A stretch of DNA of 64,000 bases from CAWGYT01 sp963826795 (GTDB taxonomy: Bacteria > Planctomycetota > Planctomycetia > Pirellulales > Pirellulaceae). The first letter of the stretch is position 1; every line of letters starts with the position of its first letter. Shown here one piece after another: positions 10,059 through 21,937 of the stretch. The stretch is from the NCBI GenBank assembly GCA_963826795.1, contig CAWGYT010000017.1:1-64000 (forward strand). Reading direction: 5' to 3'. The translations under genes were made by a program, and so were the position numbers. The notes under the pieces were generated by a model. It was not told where the DNA came from. It was given only the letters and a program-made list of their open reading frames with translations, and ran no database searches.

Positions 10059-12572
10059 TTATTCCGGAAGCGTGACGGTCGGCTCGCTCGGCAATTGGGA
10101 GTCAGCCGGCGGCGAAATTTCGCGAAATCCATCGCGTGGATCGACCGCATACCAGGCGTCGACGGCGGGTGCATCGATCCGCTGCGTCGTTCCGTCCAGC
10201 CAGCGAACCTCGAGCGATGCGGGCCGGGACTGGTCGCCTAACCCAAAATGGGCGACCGGCGGATGCTGCGACGAAAACGAGTCGCCCGTCACGATCCGCG
10301 CGACTTGCTCACCCGCATCGGATCGCAGCGCGACGCGGGCACCCAACGGCGAAGGTCCTCCCAGGGACTGGCGGAGCCGCACCCCAATCCAATGCCGCCG
10401 GACGGGCAATCGGTTCTTCAGAACGTGCAACTCGAATTCGGCATCGCCCAATCGTTGGCTGCGGTATTCCGTGACCAATAGATCGGGCAAACCGTCTCCG
10501 TCCAGATCGTCGCTAACGACCGCGCGGCCGTCGAATTCAAAGGCAACTCCCAACAAGAAGGCGGCATTCAGAAATCCTTGCCCGTGCTGGTTCATCAAAA
10601 GCACGTTGTGCTCGAAACCGTTCCAAGAGATTTCGCCCTGGTGCAAGTCGCGTAGCGCCTGGCCAAACAGTTTGTTAAGCTCGGGGTCGGGCTCCGAGCT
10701 GCCGGTGTAGACGTCGTGGCACCAATAGCGAGTGCAATAATCCTTGGCCGATTTGCCGCTGTTGTGACCATTGGCGACGTAGATGTCGCGGTCGCCGTCA
10801 TTGTCGAAATCGAACGACGTCGTGCCCCACGACCACCCGGTCCTCGCAACCTGGCTCGCGAATTCGGGACGCGCGAAAATGCGCCCTTGGGACGTATCGC
10901 GGGAAAGATACATCCGGTTGCCGTATCCCATGACGTGCCGCATCCGGTTGATGTCCGGATGGTCGTCGCGGCCCAGCTGCATCTCATCCAGTCGCCGCGC
11001 TGTCGTGGAACTCATCCCGATCACATAGAAGTCGAGATGCCCGTCCAAGTCGTAGTCTCCAAACGTGTGGGCCATGCCGAAGTGATGACGCTCGTAAAGC
11101 ATCACCTCGGTCACATCGACGAAATGCCCCTTGCCATCGTTCTGATAGAGATCGATGCCGCTGAAATCACTGACAACCAGTAAGTCCAGATCGTTGTCGT
11201 CATCCAGGTCAACAAACGAACTGCTGTAGGTCCGGCGGTTACGCTTGGAGGTTAACCCGGCAGGAATCGTGACATCCGTGAAATTACCGCGTCCGTCGTT
11301 TTGCAGCAGGACCGAGGGATAGCCGTCGTTGGCATCGTAGAACGGAGTAGGCATCGTGCCGGCGGCATAGGGAAACTTGTATTGGCCAATCCAGACGTCC
11401 AGATCGCCGTCGCCGTCGATGTCACCCGCGGTAAACGACTTGGGGAATTCCAGGTAAAAGTCCGCACACCGCCGTGGCGGCCCTGGAAACCGTCCGCGCT
11501 GGTCGCCCTCCAGGATCAACGGTTGACGTTCAGGACCCACGCAAACCAAGTCGACCGCTCCGTCGCCCGTGAAGTCCGCCAGAACGGCCGCGTCGAAGAT
11601 ATCCAAACCTCCGGCGCAAAGCGGTTCGTCACGAAACGTCCCGTCGCCCTGGTTGAAATAGATCCGATTGATCCCACCCAAGAGAATGTCCGAATGGTCA
11701 TCGCCGTCCAGGTCGTAGACAACCAACGGCATCAATCGCGAATGTTGCGTATCCGTGGTGGCCGAGAGCATCTCTGCAAAGGCCACCGCCCCTTCGCGGA
11801 CCAAAAGCGTCACGTCTCGGGTCGAAATGTCCGCGGGGCGGGGCGTTGCTGCCAGCGTGTCGTCCCAAGTCACCTCAAGTTCACCGCGAACCGTGAACCG
11901 TTGGGCAGGCGACTCACGCACCGCATCGATCGCGAAATTGATTGTGGATCGGGATGATTGCGGATCAAGTCGCTGAAATTTCGAGTGATGCCATTCCGTT
12001 TGTTCAATTCGCACACCCATGGCCGCCAATTCGTCCAGCCATCCGCGCCACTCGTCTTGACCGAGCACCTGGGGAGGCTGGTCCAGCGGATACACCTGAA
12101 TCCCCAGGTCATAGGATCGCGGCTCACCGGCACGATTCAGACTCAGCCGCTCGCAGGGAAACTGTTTCAAGACGGCGTAAGCATCCGCCTGAAGGCGCAA
12201 GTCATCCCACAACTGGATGAAGACGTCCTCGTGGCGCTGCGCGTCGACCTCCTGACCCCAGAGCGTCCGATCCAGGGCCTCGCGAACCTCCAGATGCTCC
12301 CGAGCCGTTACGGGATGGGTCGGAATCGGCATCTCCGGCAGTTCGTTCGGGTCAGAAATCGTCGGCCCGGGCGTCTCCGAAACCGCACTCGCCGCGGGCG
12401 GAACCGACTCGGACTCGCCGGTATCGGCAAGGGAATCGCCCGACGTCGCCCGGCTCGAGTCGCCCGCGGTTTCTTTAGGCGCCGCCGGAGGTTGGCAACC
12501 TGCCAAACCGCCAAGGCAGAATCCCAGGGACAATCTCCAAAGCAAATCCGGGAAGATTCGTGACACGTTCAT
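10059..12572 (-). CDS. CRTAC1-like FG-GAP/VCBS lipoprotein with ASPIC/UnbV C-terminus
   Basis: The protein (837 aa from the chosen start) begins MNVSRIFPDLLWRLSLGFC with a lipobox ending GGLAGC, so it is probably a lipoprotein. A low-complexity Ser/Glu/Pro linker follows. The body carries many calcium-binding FG-GAP/VCBS blades (for example DLDGDDHSDILLGG, DIDGDGDLDVWIG, DLDDDNDLDLLVV, DFDNDGDRDIYVANG), implying a beta-propeller. The C-terminus has the ASPIC/UnbV pattern (GARVALRSDAGEQVARIVTG, HFGLGDQSRPASLEVRWLDG). Such proteins are extracellular or periplasmic and often abundant in planctomycetes; binding partners are unknown. An alternative start 10 codons upstream (MDLEPKRLTE) is possible. 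Confidence 0.85.
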   Translation of the reverse strand: MNVSRIFPDLLWRLSLGFCLGGLAGCQPPAAPKETAGDSSRATSGDSLADTGESESVPPAASAVSETPGPTISDPNELPEMPIPTHPVTAREHLEVREALDRTLWGQEVDAQRHEDVFIQLWDDLRLQADAYAVLKQFPCERLSLNRAGEPRSYDLGIQVYPLDQPPQVLGQDEWRGWLDELAAMGVRIEQTEWHHSKFQRLDPQSSRSTINFAIDAVRESPAQRFTVRGELEVTWDDTLAATPRPADISTRDVTLLVREGAVAFAEMLSATTDTQHSRLMPLVVYDLDGDDHSDILLGGINRIYFNQGDGTFRDEPLCAGGLDIFDAAVLADFTGDGAVDLVCVGPERQPLILEGDQRGRFPGPPRRCADFYLEFPKSFTAGDIDGDGDLDVWIGQYKFPYAAGTMPTPFYDANDGYPSVLLQNDGRGNFTDVTIPAGLTSKRNRRTYSSSFVDLDDDNDLDLLVVSDFSGIDLYQNDGKGHFVDVTEVMLYERHHFGMAHTFGDYDLDGHLDFYVIGMSSTTARRLDEMQLGRDDHPDINRMRHVMGYGNRMYLSRDTSQGRIFARPEFASQVARTGWSWGTTSFDFDNDGDRDIYVANGHNSGKSAKDYCTRYWCHDVYTGSSEPDPELNKLFGQALRDLHQGEISWNGFEHNVLLMNQHGQGFLNAAFLLGVAFEFDGRAVVSDDLDGDGLPDLLVTEYRSQRLGDAEFELHVLKNRLPVRRHWIGVRLRQSLGGPSPLGARVALRSDAGEQVARIVTGDSFSSQHPPVAHFGLGDQSRPASLEVRWLDGTTQRIDAPAVDAWYAVDPRDGFREISPPADSQLPSEPTVTLPE

Positions 12573-12846
12573 TTCCGTTAGCCGCTTAGGTTCCAGGTCC
12601 ATGAGCTTCGGGAACCGATTGTAAATCAAGATACCTGCCCCTGTCACGGAATCACCCCCCGGTGCCCTCGGTGGCTCGGTGGTTCTCCCCCGTCGTCGAA
12701 TACGACCGGCCGCGCACGGGCCTACCTCCAGAGACGAAGTTTTTGCTTGCAATTGGCGACCAATCCGTTAGCTTCAACGCTGCGGTTGGCTCTCGGTCCC
12801 GAGATCGGCTAGAAATCAGCGAGTGCGTCGTGTGAGGAATTCTGGT

Positions 12847-15003
12847 ATGCGGAAACAAATCCCTGGCTACCCATTGACGGTCATCATTGATTTGTGTCTG
12901 GCCGTGGCCGTCGGCTTGAGCTTTCTGGCTCGCCCGGCGGAGGCCCAACAGAACGTCGCGTTAGGGCGCCCGATTATCGACGGAAGCGGCTCGTGGAGCG
13001 GGGGAGTCGTGGGCGAGGGCGCTGCCTACAACGGCGGTCAGTTCCCCGGCATCAAGGTCACCGACGGCATCAAGACCGAACCGGACAACGGAGCGATCGG
13101 TTACTGGCTGGGTCGAGAGCAAACGCTCGACGAATACTTTACGCTCGACTTGGGCGACGCCTACGACATCGATCGCATTGATCTCTACAACACCCACAAC
13201 CGCCAATACAACGATCGGGGCACCGACGAGTTCGTCATTTTCGGCGCCTTGGAAGTCGACGCCAGTAACCAGTTGATCGCCCCGTTTCCCGTGCTCAGCG
13301 GCAATTTGTCGGATGTCTCGTTCGAGCCCGACATCCCGGTCGACAGCTACGGCCCGGGCGACGGCTTGGCCGCGGCGACGGCCCGCTACCTGCAGTTCCA
13401 GGCGCTCTCGTCGATTTACGGAAACGGGAACGTCGGCTTGAATGAGATTGAGGTCTATTCGAGCAGCTTTGTGAGCAACAATCGGGCGCTGAACAAGCCG
13501 GTGATCGGCGGGAGTGGCTCGTGGGACGGCGGGACGATCGGTGTGGGAGCCGACTTTGATGCGGGGCAATTTCCGGCGACCGCGGTGACCGATGGCAGCA
13601 TCGCCGACGCGGATACGACCATCTGGTTGGGGCGCGAAGGCGTGGATGAAGAGTATTTCACTCTGGATCTGCAGGAACCGGTCAACATTCAGGAAATCCT
13701 GCTCCGTAATACGACCAATCGCCAGTACGCGGACCGAGGCACGATGAATTTTCGACTCTTCGCCTCCGACGCCGTCAACGCGTCCAACGAATTGGTCAAC
13801 CCGGTTGAAATCCTGAGTGGCAAGCTGCCAAACTCAGCCGGCGTGTCGCCCCTGATCACCACCGTCTTCACCGCCGAGAACGGGTTGACGCCAACCAGTG
13901 CTCGATACCTGCAATTTCAAACCGAAAGCGGCACGTACTTCAACGGCAACGTGGGCCTGAACGAAATCGAAGTGTACGACGAAGTCGTGCATGAGCCCTC
14001 GCCCTTGCCCCGCGACAACGTGGCTTTGGGCAAGCCCGTGATTGACGGCAGCGGTTCCTGGGCCGGCGGCGAAGTTGGCGTGGGCGAGGCGTTCGACGCG
14101 GGTGGGTTCCCGGCCACGCGCGTGACCGACGGTAGCATCGCGGACAAACACATCGACGGCGGGGTGCGCAGTTCTTACTGGCTGGGACGCGAGCAGACCG
14201 AAGAGGAATATTTCACGGTCGACCTGGGCGATGTGTTCTCGATCGACGAGATTGATCTGCGCAATACGCACAACGATCCGTACAACGACCGCGGTACGGA
14301 TGAATTCGTGATCCTCGGTGCCCTGGAAGTCGACGGCCAAAATCAGCTGATCGACCCCTTCCCGGTCTTGGCCGGTAACCTGACCAACGTCAATAGCCAG
14401 ATCCCCATCACCGCCGACGTGTTCACGTCCGACAACGGCTTGATCCTGTCCGACGCTCGCTATCTGCAATTCATCGCGGTCACGTATTTCGGCGTGAGCT
14501 CGGGTCTGAACGAGATCGAGGTCTACGGTCGACTCGCCGGGGGACTCGTGGGTGACTTTAACGGAAACGGCATTCTGGATGCGGAGGATATTGACCTCTT
14601 GACGATCGAAGTCAGCCTGGGGATGAACCCGTCGGGGTACGATCTGAACGATGATGGCCTGGTCAACGACGAGGATCGAACCGTCTGGGTGGACGAGCTG
14701 AAGGGGACCTACTTCGGCGATGCCGACTTGGACGGCGAGTTCTCCAGCACGGATTTCGTGGTCGTGTTCCAGGCCGGCCAGTACGAGGACGACGAGGTCG
14801 CGAATTCCACCTGGGCGACGGGAGACTGGGATGGCGACTTCGAGTTTACCAGCGCGGATTTCGTGAAGGCCTTTCAAGCCGGCGGCTACGAACTGGGACC
14901 TCGCACGGCCGTGCTCGCTGCAGTTCCCGAGCCCGCGTCGATCGGCCTGTGCGGGCTGGCTGCGGTCGGCTTGATGCTCGGCCTCAGGCGTCGGCTGCGC
15001 TGA
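12847..15003 (+). CDS. PEP-CTERM protein with three discoidin-like repeats and dockerin-like module
   Basis: The ATG at 12847 is preceded by GTGAGGA and begins a signal peptide (MRKQIPGYPLTVIIDLCLAV). Three copies of a ~150-190-residue domain follow, each starting N-V/R-ALG/NKPVIxGSGSW and ending in GLNEIEVY, as in F5/8 type C (discoidin) carbohydrate-binding folds; each carries WLGRE and YFTLDL. Next is a dockerin-like Asp-rich region (VGDFNGNGILDAEDIDLLT, DLNDDGLVNDEDRTVWVD) and a module GDADLDGEFSSTDFVVVFQ. The protein ends VPEPASIGLCGLAAVGLMLG then RRRLR, a PEP-CTERM sorting signal. The gene is likely for a cell-surface or matrix protein that binds sugars. Repeats 1 and 3 are more alike than either is to repeat 2. 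Confidence 0.85.
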   Translation: MRKQIPGYPLTVIIDLCLAVAVGLSFLARPAEAQQNVALGRPIIDGSGSWSGGVVGEGAAYNGGQFPGIKVTDGIKTEPDNGAIGYWLGREQTLDEYFTLDLGDAYDIDRIDLYNTHNRQYNDRGTDEFVIFGALEVDASNQLIAPFPVLSGNLSDVSFEPDIPVDSYGPGDGLAAATARYLQFQALSSIYGNGNVGLNEIEVYSSSFVSNNRALNKPVIGGSGSWDGGTIGVGADFDAGQFPATAVTDGSIADADTTIWLGREGVDEEYFTLDLQEPVNIQEILLRNTTNRQYADRGTMNFRLFASDAVNASNELVNPVEILSGKLPNSAGVSPLITTVFTAENGLTPTSARYLQFQTESGTYFNGNVGLNEIEVYDEVVHEPSPLPRDNVALGKPVIDGSGSWAGGEVGVGEAFDAGGFPATRVTDGSIADKHIDGGVRSSYWLGREQTEEEYFTVDLGDVFSIDEIDLRNTHNDPYNDRGTDEFVILGALEVDGQNQLIDPFPVLAGNLTNVNSQIPITADVFTSDNGLILSDARYLQFIAVTYFGVSSGLNEIEVYGRLAGGLVGDFNGNGILDAEDIDLLTIEVSLGMNPSGYDLNDDGLVNDEDRTVWVDELKGTYFGDADLDGEFSSTDFVVVFQAGQYEDDEVANSTWATGDWDGDFEFTSADFVKAFQAGGYELGPRTAVLAAVPEPASIGLCGLAAVGLMLGLRRRLR

Positions 15004-15158
15004 ACTGTCGGCGCTGAACCGTCGGCAACCCACATCCCGCCAACCCGCGACGACGGTTAAGCTCAAAGCCTAAAGCCGAAGGCTCAAAGCTCAGCCGGGA
15101 CGCCTCCGCGGCCATGATTCCGCGTTGCGTCATTTCCTTTTCGAGGTAAACCAACCCC

Positions 15159-18100
15159 GTGCTTCGTCATGCTTCCCGACGACGCGTCTCGCGTCGCCTT
15201 CGTTTTTGTTTTGAATCGCTGGAACCGCGCCGCGTGCTCGACAGCACCGTCGTCTTTAGCGAGATCATGTACAACCCCGCGGGTGGAAACGAATCCCTGG
15301 AATGGATCGAGCTCCACAACCAGATGTCGGTCGACATGAACTTGTCCGGCTGGTCGCTGCAGGAAGGGGTTGAGTTCACGTTTCCCCAAGGCACCATTCT
15401 GACCGGCGGCAGCTATCTGGTGGTGGCGGCGTCCCCGGAGGCTCTGCAGGCGAGTCAGGGAGTCGAAGGCGCGTTGGGACCTTTGAGCCGGCAGCTTTCA
15501 AATTCCGGCGAACGGCTTGAGCTACGGAACCACACGGGCCGCCTGATGGATGCGATCGAGTTTCGCGACGACGGCGACTGGCCTGCCGCCGCGGATGGTT
15601 CGGGAGCAAGCTTAGCGAAAACCAAGCCGCAGAGCGCGAGCGAGCCGTTTGGTAATTGGTCGTTCAGTACCGCTCTGGGAGGCACGCCGGGTGCCGCCAA
15701 CGTCACGGCCGATCGGACGGCTGCCGGCCAGCTGCGATTGAACGAAGTCACGTCGGCCGACGCCGACGCATTTTGGCTTGAGTTGCTGAACGATTCCACC
15801 GAAACCGTTTCCCTGGCCGGCTACCGCCTGACGAGTAGTGAGGGTTCCGATCAGGTCTACGAGTTCCCGGTGATCAACCTTTCTGCCGGCGAATACCTGG
15901 TGGTCACCGAATCCACCCTGGGATTTCGGCCCGCGGCGGGGGAACGCATCTTTCTGATCGACGCGCCGCACGAGCAGCTTTTCGACGGAGTCCGCGTTGA
16001 GGACCGTGCCAAGGCCCGCTCGCAGGAGCAGGGCGGGCAATGGCAGTATCCCTCGTCCGTCACGCCGGGAGCGGCCAATCAATTTGTGTTTCACGACCAG
16101 ATTGTGATCAACGAGATCATGTACCACGCGCGACCCACGTATTCAACTCCGGCCGTATACGGGGCGGACATCGTGCTGCCGATCGACGCCGTTTGGCGCT
16201 TCGAGCAATCGGGCACGGATTTCGGCGAGGCGTGGCGCGAGCCTGGCTTTGATGACAGTCAATGGAATTCAGGACAGGGTTTGTTCTATCTCGAAAACGC
16301 CGAACTTCCCGGTCCCAAAAACACACCGCTGCAGTTGGGTCAGGTGACGTACTACTTCCGTACGGAGTTCCAATGGGACGGTCCTTTGGACGAGGTCCAG
16401 ATCGCGCTGCGGCATGTCGTAGACGATGGGGCCGTCTTCTATTTGAATGGTGTCGAGTTCAGTCGTTTTAACATGCCCAGTGGATTGATTGACTTCGCCA
16501 CCACCGCGTCGTCCGCCGTCGGAAATGCAGGTTTCGTCGGGCCGGAAGTGTTACCTGCCGGATTGCTACGTGCCGGCACGAACACGTTAGCCGTCGAAGT
16601 GCATCAGAATCTGGCCTTCAGTCCGGACGTCGTCTTTGGCGCCGACCTGAGTATCGAGCGATTGCTGACGGCTGAAACGCCGTTCGCGGAATCCGACGAA
16701 GAGTGGATCGAGCTCTACAACCGCAGCAGCGAAACCGTGGACCTGGGCGGCTGGACGCTGAGCGGCGCGGTGGAGTTTGAGATGCCGGCAAGGACGACGC
16801 TCGGCCCCGGCCAGTTCCTGGTGATTGCCAACGATGCCGACTCCCTGGCCGCGATGTATCCCGGCATCCACGTCGCGGGCGAATTCTCGGGGCGTCTGTC
16901 GGATGGCAGCGAACGCCTTCGGCTATACGACGCCCAGGACAACCTGGCCGACGATGTCGAGTATTTCGACGGCGGGCGGTGGCCCGAATTTGCCGATGGC
17001 GGCGGCTCAAGTCTGGAACTGGTCGACCCCGACGCGGATAACTCGCGGGGTGAATCCTGGGCGGCCAGCGACGAGCGGGAACGCACGACCTGGAACCACT
17101 TCAGCTACACCGCCAACGTCGCGCCGATCGTGTTCGATCCCCCGATCAATTTCAATGAATTCGTCATGGGCTTGCTCGGCCCCGGCGAAGTCTGGATCGA
17201 CAACTTGAGCGTGGTGGAGAGCCCCGACGGAAGTCGCACCCAGCTGATCCAGAATGGATCGTTCGAGGAAGATGTGATCGGACAGCACGCCGCCCATTGG
17301 CGTCTGGTCGGAACACATCAGAACAGCGAGGTCATTGCCGATCCCCAGCAGGCCGGCAACCAGGTACTCCGATTGGTCGCCGATTCGCGGATGAATTACC
17401 TGAGCAATCACGCGGAAACGACTCTCGCCAACGGGGCTCGTGTCGTCGACGGTCGGACCTATGAGATTTCATTCGATGCCAAGTGGATCACCGGATCGCC
17501 TCAACTGCACACCGAGCTGTACTACAAGGATGCGGCTCGGACGACGATCTTGCCCGAGCCCGCGCAACGCGGAACCCCGGGTGGCCCCAATTCGAGCTGG
17601 GACGTCGCCTTGGGTCCGCCGAATCTGGGTCCCACCTACGATGCCCTCCGCCACGACCCGCTGATTCCGTTGTCAACCGAAGACGTGACCGTCACGGTGC
17701 AAGCCGAAGACCCGGATGGCATCGCTCAGATGCAATTGTTTTACGCCGTCGACGGAATCGCGCCCTTCACCAGCATCCCGATGACGGCCGGACCCTTGGG
17801 CCAGTTCCACGCCACGATTCCGGCTCAGGCCAGCCGCAAGGTCGTGCAGTTCTATGTCCAGGGCGAGGATCAGCAAGGCGCGGTCACGATGTTTCCGGCG
17901 GCGGGCCCCGAATCCCGCGCCTTGTATCAGGTCGTCAGCAGCCTGAACTTAAACGCACTGCGGCAAGACTTCCGCCTGTTGATGATCCCGGCCGATTCGC
18001 GTGCGCTCCATGAACGCACGAATATGGTGGACAACAATCGACTGGGATCCACCGTGATCTATAACGGCGATGAAGTGTTCTACGATGTCGGCGGTCGTTT

Positions 18101-21100
18101 GAAAGGCAGTATGTTCTCGCGCCAGAACATCAGCTCCACCGGATACAACGTTCGCTTCAATCCCGACCAGCTGTTCCGCGGCGTTCACGATACGGTGCGA
18201 TTTGATCAAAACGGCGAGTCCGAGATCCTGGTCAAGTACTTTGCTGCGGCGATTGGCAATTTGGGAGGCAGCTACGATGACGTGTTGCAATTAACAACGC
18301 CATCGGGCCAGGGAGGAGGTCCCACGCTGACCTTTCTGGCGGCCCACGACAACGTCTTCTTGCGCGAGCAATTCGAGAACGGGGACGAGGGCACCCTGTT
18401 CAAGTTCGAAGGGATTCGCGTGATGCAGGCAACCGTCGACGGCAACCCCGAGAGCCTCAAACTCTATCAGCCCATCGGCTGGATGCCTCAATTCGATATC
18501 GCCGATCTGGGCAACGACAAAGAACTCTATCGCTGGCCGTTCTTGATCCACAACAATCGAGACAAGGACGATTACAGTCGGATTATTGATCTGGCCAAGG
18601 CGTTCAGCCTCAGCGGAGACGCCCTGGTCGAAGCGGTCACCGACGTGATCGACGTCGATTCGTGGATGTCGACATTCGCGATCATGTCCCTGTTCGGGAT
18701 TGGGGACGCCTACAGTCAAGGCAATCCGCACAATCTCAACCTGTACGTTCGTCCCGCCGACAACAAGGTTCTGGCATTCCCTTGGGACTGGGACTTCGTC
18801 TTCAGTCAGCCCACGAACGCTCCGTTGCATGGCGGCAAGAACATCGGCAAAGTGCTCGACTTGCCCCAATTCGAGCATGTGTTCCTGGGCTACCTGCACC
18901 ACATGATCACGACGATGTTCAATCGCCGCGAGATGCAGTATTGGACCACTCATTTCGGCCAGATGCTGGGTGGCAGTTACACCGGACTCCTGACCAACAT
19001 CGAGCAGCGAGGCAGTTTTGTGCTTGGCCGATTGCCGGATGAAGTCTTTTTCCAGATCGGCACCGACGCGGCCAACGTCGACGCCACGCCACTGGTCGAC
19101 GCGACGACGGCCGCCCAGGTGCTGATCCCGGGACCCGAGAATGGTGGCGACCAACTCGGATCGGCCTGGATCGAACCAGGGTTTACGGAATCCGCCGACT
19201 GGGTGACGGGACCGGCACGAATTGGCTTCGAAACGACGCCGGCGACTTTCGACGAGTGGATCGATCTGGACGTGTCGTCGATGTACACCAATAACGCGAC
19301 GGCCTTCATTCGCATCCCCTTCAACCTGACGAAGGATCCTGCCGAGATTGACCGCCTCAAGCTGCGGATGCGATACGACGACGGTTTCGTGGCCTATTTG
19401 AACGGACAAGAAGTCGCTTCGGCCAACGCGCCGAACTCGCCCACTTGGGATTCACGCGCGTCGGCGTCGCAACGCAACGCGGACGCGATCGAACCGGTCG
19501 ACTTTGACCTTTCCGCCTTCCGGGATTTGCTTCAACCCGGTCAGAATCTGCTGGCGATCCACGGACTGAATCGTATTTCGTCCAGCAGCGACTTCCTGAT
19601 CGTCCCCGAATTGATTGCGGAAACCTTTCCAGAATTGACCGACAAGACGGCCAGCGTCGATGCCCCCTCGATCCGCCTGGACGGCCAGGGATGGGTCAAC
19701 GTCCGGGAAATCCGCGTCGCCGGCGAGTCCGATGCGTTGGATGTCACGTGGACCGATACCACGACGTGGCAGGTCGACATCCCGCTGGCTCCTGGGGAAA
19801 ACCTCCTGCAACTGGAGGCCGTCGATTTCAGTGGAAACATGGTGGGCTTGGATCGGATTCTGGTGACCAGCACGGTCGCACGGCCGATTCTGGATCACTT
19901 GCGGATCAGCGAGTTGATGTACCACGCGGCCGATCCGACGGTCGCCGAAATCGCGGCAGGCTTCGATGATGACAATAGCTTTGATTTCTTGGAACTGGTC
20001 AATACCAGCCCAACCGAAACGCTGAATCTCGGCGGCATCCACTTGGAAGGCGGCGTCCAATTTGCATTTCCTGACATTTCGTTGTCACCTGGACAGCACG
20101 CAGTTGTTGCCGACAACGTGAATGCGTTTCAGCGGCGATACGGTACCGAGATCTCCGTCACGGGGCAGTATGCGGGATCGCTCAGCAATAGCGGCGAAGC
20201 ACTACGACTGTACGACGCCGCCGGCACGCTCGTCTGGGAACTCAGCTACTCGGACGAAGATCCCTGGCCCGCCGCCGCCGACGGAGTGGGCGCGTCGCTG
20301 GAGATCATCGACGTCGCCGCGACGCCCGTGAACGAGTTGATCCGGTCCGATCGCTGGCGTGCCAGTACGGAATTCGGAGGCTCTCCCGGCCGAAGCGGTC
20401 TGGCGCCCGTCGGAGTGGTCATCAACGAAATCATGGCCAACACGGACCAACCGCTGAACGCACGCGACTCGATCGAGTTATTCAACCCCACCAACCAGAC
20501 GATCGATCTCGCCGGCTGGTATCTCAGCGACTCCCAGTCTCAACTTCGAAAGTTCCAGATCCCGTCCGGCACGGTGCTCGGACCCGGACAGTATCTGGCA
20601 TTCGATGAGGACGACTTCAATCCGCGTCCCACGAACCCCGGTCCCAATGACTTTGCGCTCAGCGGCTCTCAGGGAGACGAGGTTTGGCTCGTTGTTCCCG
20701 ACGGTCAAGGGGGAATCGCAAGGTTTGTGGACGACGTCCATTTCGGCCCGACGCTCAGCGGCCAGTCACTCGGACGGGTCCCCAACGGAACCGGACGACT
20801 GGTGCCGATGGTCGAGCCCACCTGGGGTGCCGCCAATTCGGCAGCGCAGCTCGGACCGCTCGTGATCTCCGAGATTCAGGCCGCGCCAGCTGACCCCTCG
20901 GACGCCGCGCGGGCCATCGATCCGGCGCTGGACCGCGACGACCTGGAGTTCATCGAGATCCACAACGTGACCAGCCAGACCATCGACCTCGAGGGCTGGC
21001 GACTGGCAGGCGGCGTGGATTTTGAATTGGGCGCGGGTACATCGCTGGCAGGCGGCGAGACGATGGTGATCGTGTCGTTCAATCCCATCTCCCTGGCAAA

Positions 21101-21900
21101 CGCCAATCGTCTGGCTGCGTTTCGAGCGCACTATGGAATGGGCACCTCGGTCACCATTCGAGGCGGATACGCCGGCCAATTGAATGACGAGGGTGAGCTG
21201 CTTGAGTGGCTCCAGCCCGATCGTTCGGGCGGCGGTCCTTTGGACGAGGCGCCGCGCGTGTTGGCCGACGAAGTCCTCTATGACAACCGCGGCACCTTGG
21301 CCGACCGGAACCCGAAACACCGGTCAATCGCTCACGCGCACCGGGCTGACGGCCCCTGGGAATTCGGCGGCGTCCTGGTTTGCCTCGGACTCATCGCCGG
21401 GCGAGATCGCGAATTCCAGCGTTCCCGGTGACTTCAACCAGGACGGCCTGATCGACGCGGACGACATCGACCAGCTGTGTCGGGCCCTCGCCCAAGGCAG
21501 TGATGATTTCGATCCACGATTGGATCTGAACGCCGACGGCAGCTTGACGCTCGACGACCATGGGTACTTGATCGGCAGCATCCTCGGAACGGATCTGGGA
21601 GACGCTGATCTGGACGGCGTGTTCAGCTCGCAGGATCTCGTGCTCGTCTTCCAGGCAGGCGAATACGAGGACGGGATCGTCGGCAATTCGACCTGGGCCG
21701 AGGGCGACTGGAATTGTGACGCCGAGTTTGACTCGGCCGACTTGGTCGCCGTTTTTCAGGCCGGCGGATACGTTGCGGGGGCGAGCCCCACGCGTGATCA
21801 GGCGAGTCGCGACTCGATTTTTGGGTCGTTGGGCGAGCCACGGGTGCCGGAGGGAGAGGAGTCCGCGGGGCTGGAGGAATTGCTCGAGTTGCTGGAGTAG
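15159..21900 (+). CDS. Giant secreted LTD / CotH-kinase-like protein, one frameshift near its C-terminus
   Basis: A GTG start (GAGG about 12 nt upstream) gives MLRHASRRRVSRRLRF and SLEPRRVLDS, a planctomycete LEPR N-terminus. The chain holds at least five lamin-tail-like (LTD) domains with the pattern EIMYxP...EWIELHN...GWxLxGGVxF, and a CotH kinase-like domain at about residues 930-1290 (DFRLLMIPADSRALHE; WDWDFVF near 1207). Two carbohydrate-binding-like segments with DDGFVAYLNG or DDGAVFYLNG motifs flank it. The frame breaks at about 21310 (after GTLADRN) and resumes as NTGQSLTRTGLTAPG, leading into dockerin-like Asp motifs (DFNQDGLIDADDIDQLC) and GDADLDGVFSSQDLVLVFQ. Removing one base gives 2246 aa. 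CotH-like domains can phosphorylate proteins; activity here is unproven. Confidence 0.85.
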
Positions 21901-21937
21901 GGTCGAAACGCCGGACCGGCGTCCCGTGACCCGAAGT

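Noticed and set aside
13834..15066. 410-codon minus-strand frame opposite the discoidin-like gene
   Set aside because: Shadow of the GC-rich plus-strand gene, with no domain and no ribosome site.
18291..19409. 372-codon minus-strand frame opposite the CotH domain
   Set aside because: Antisense shadow of a well-supported gene; composition is rich in Arg, Val and Gly with no family match.
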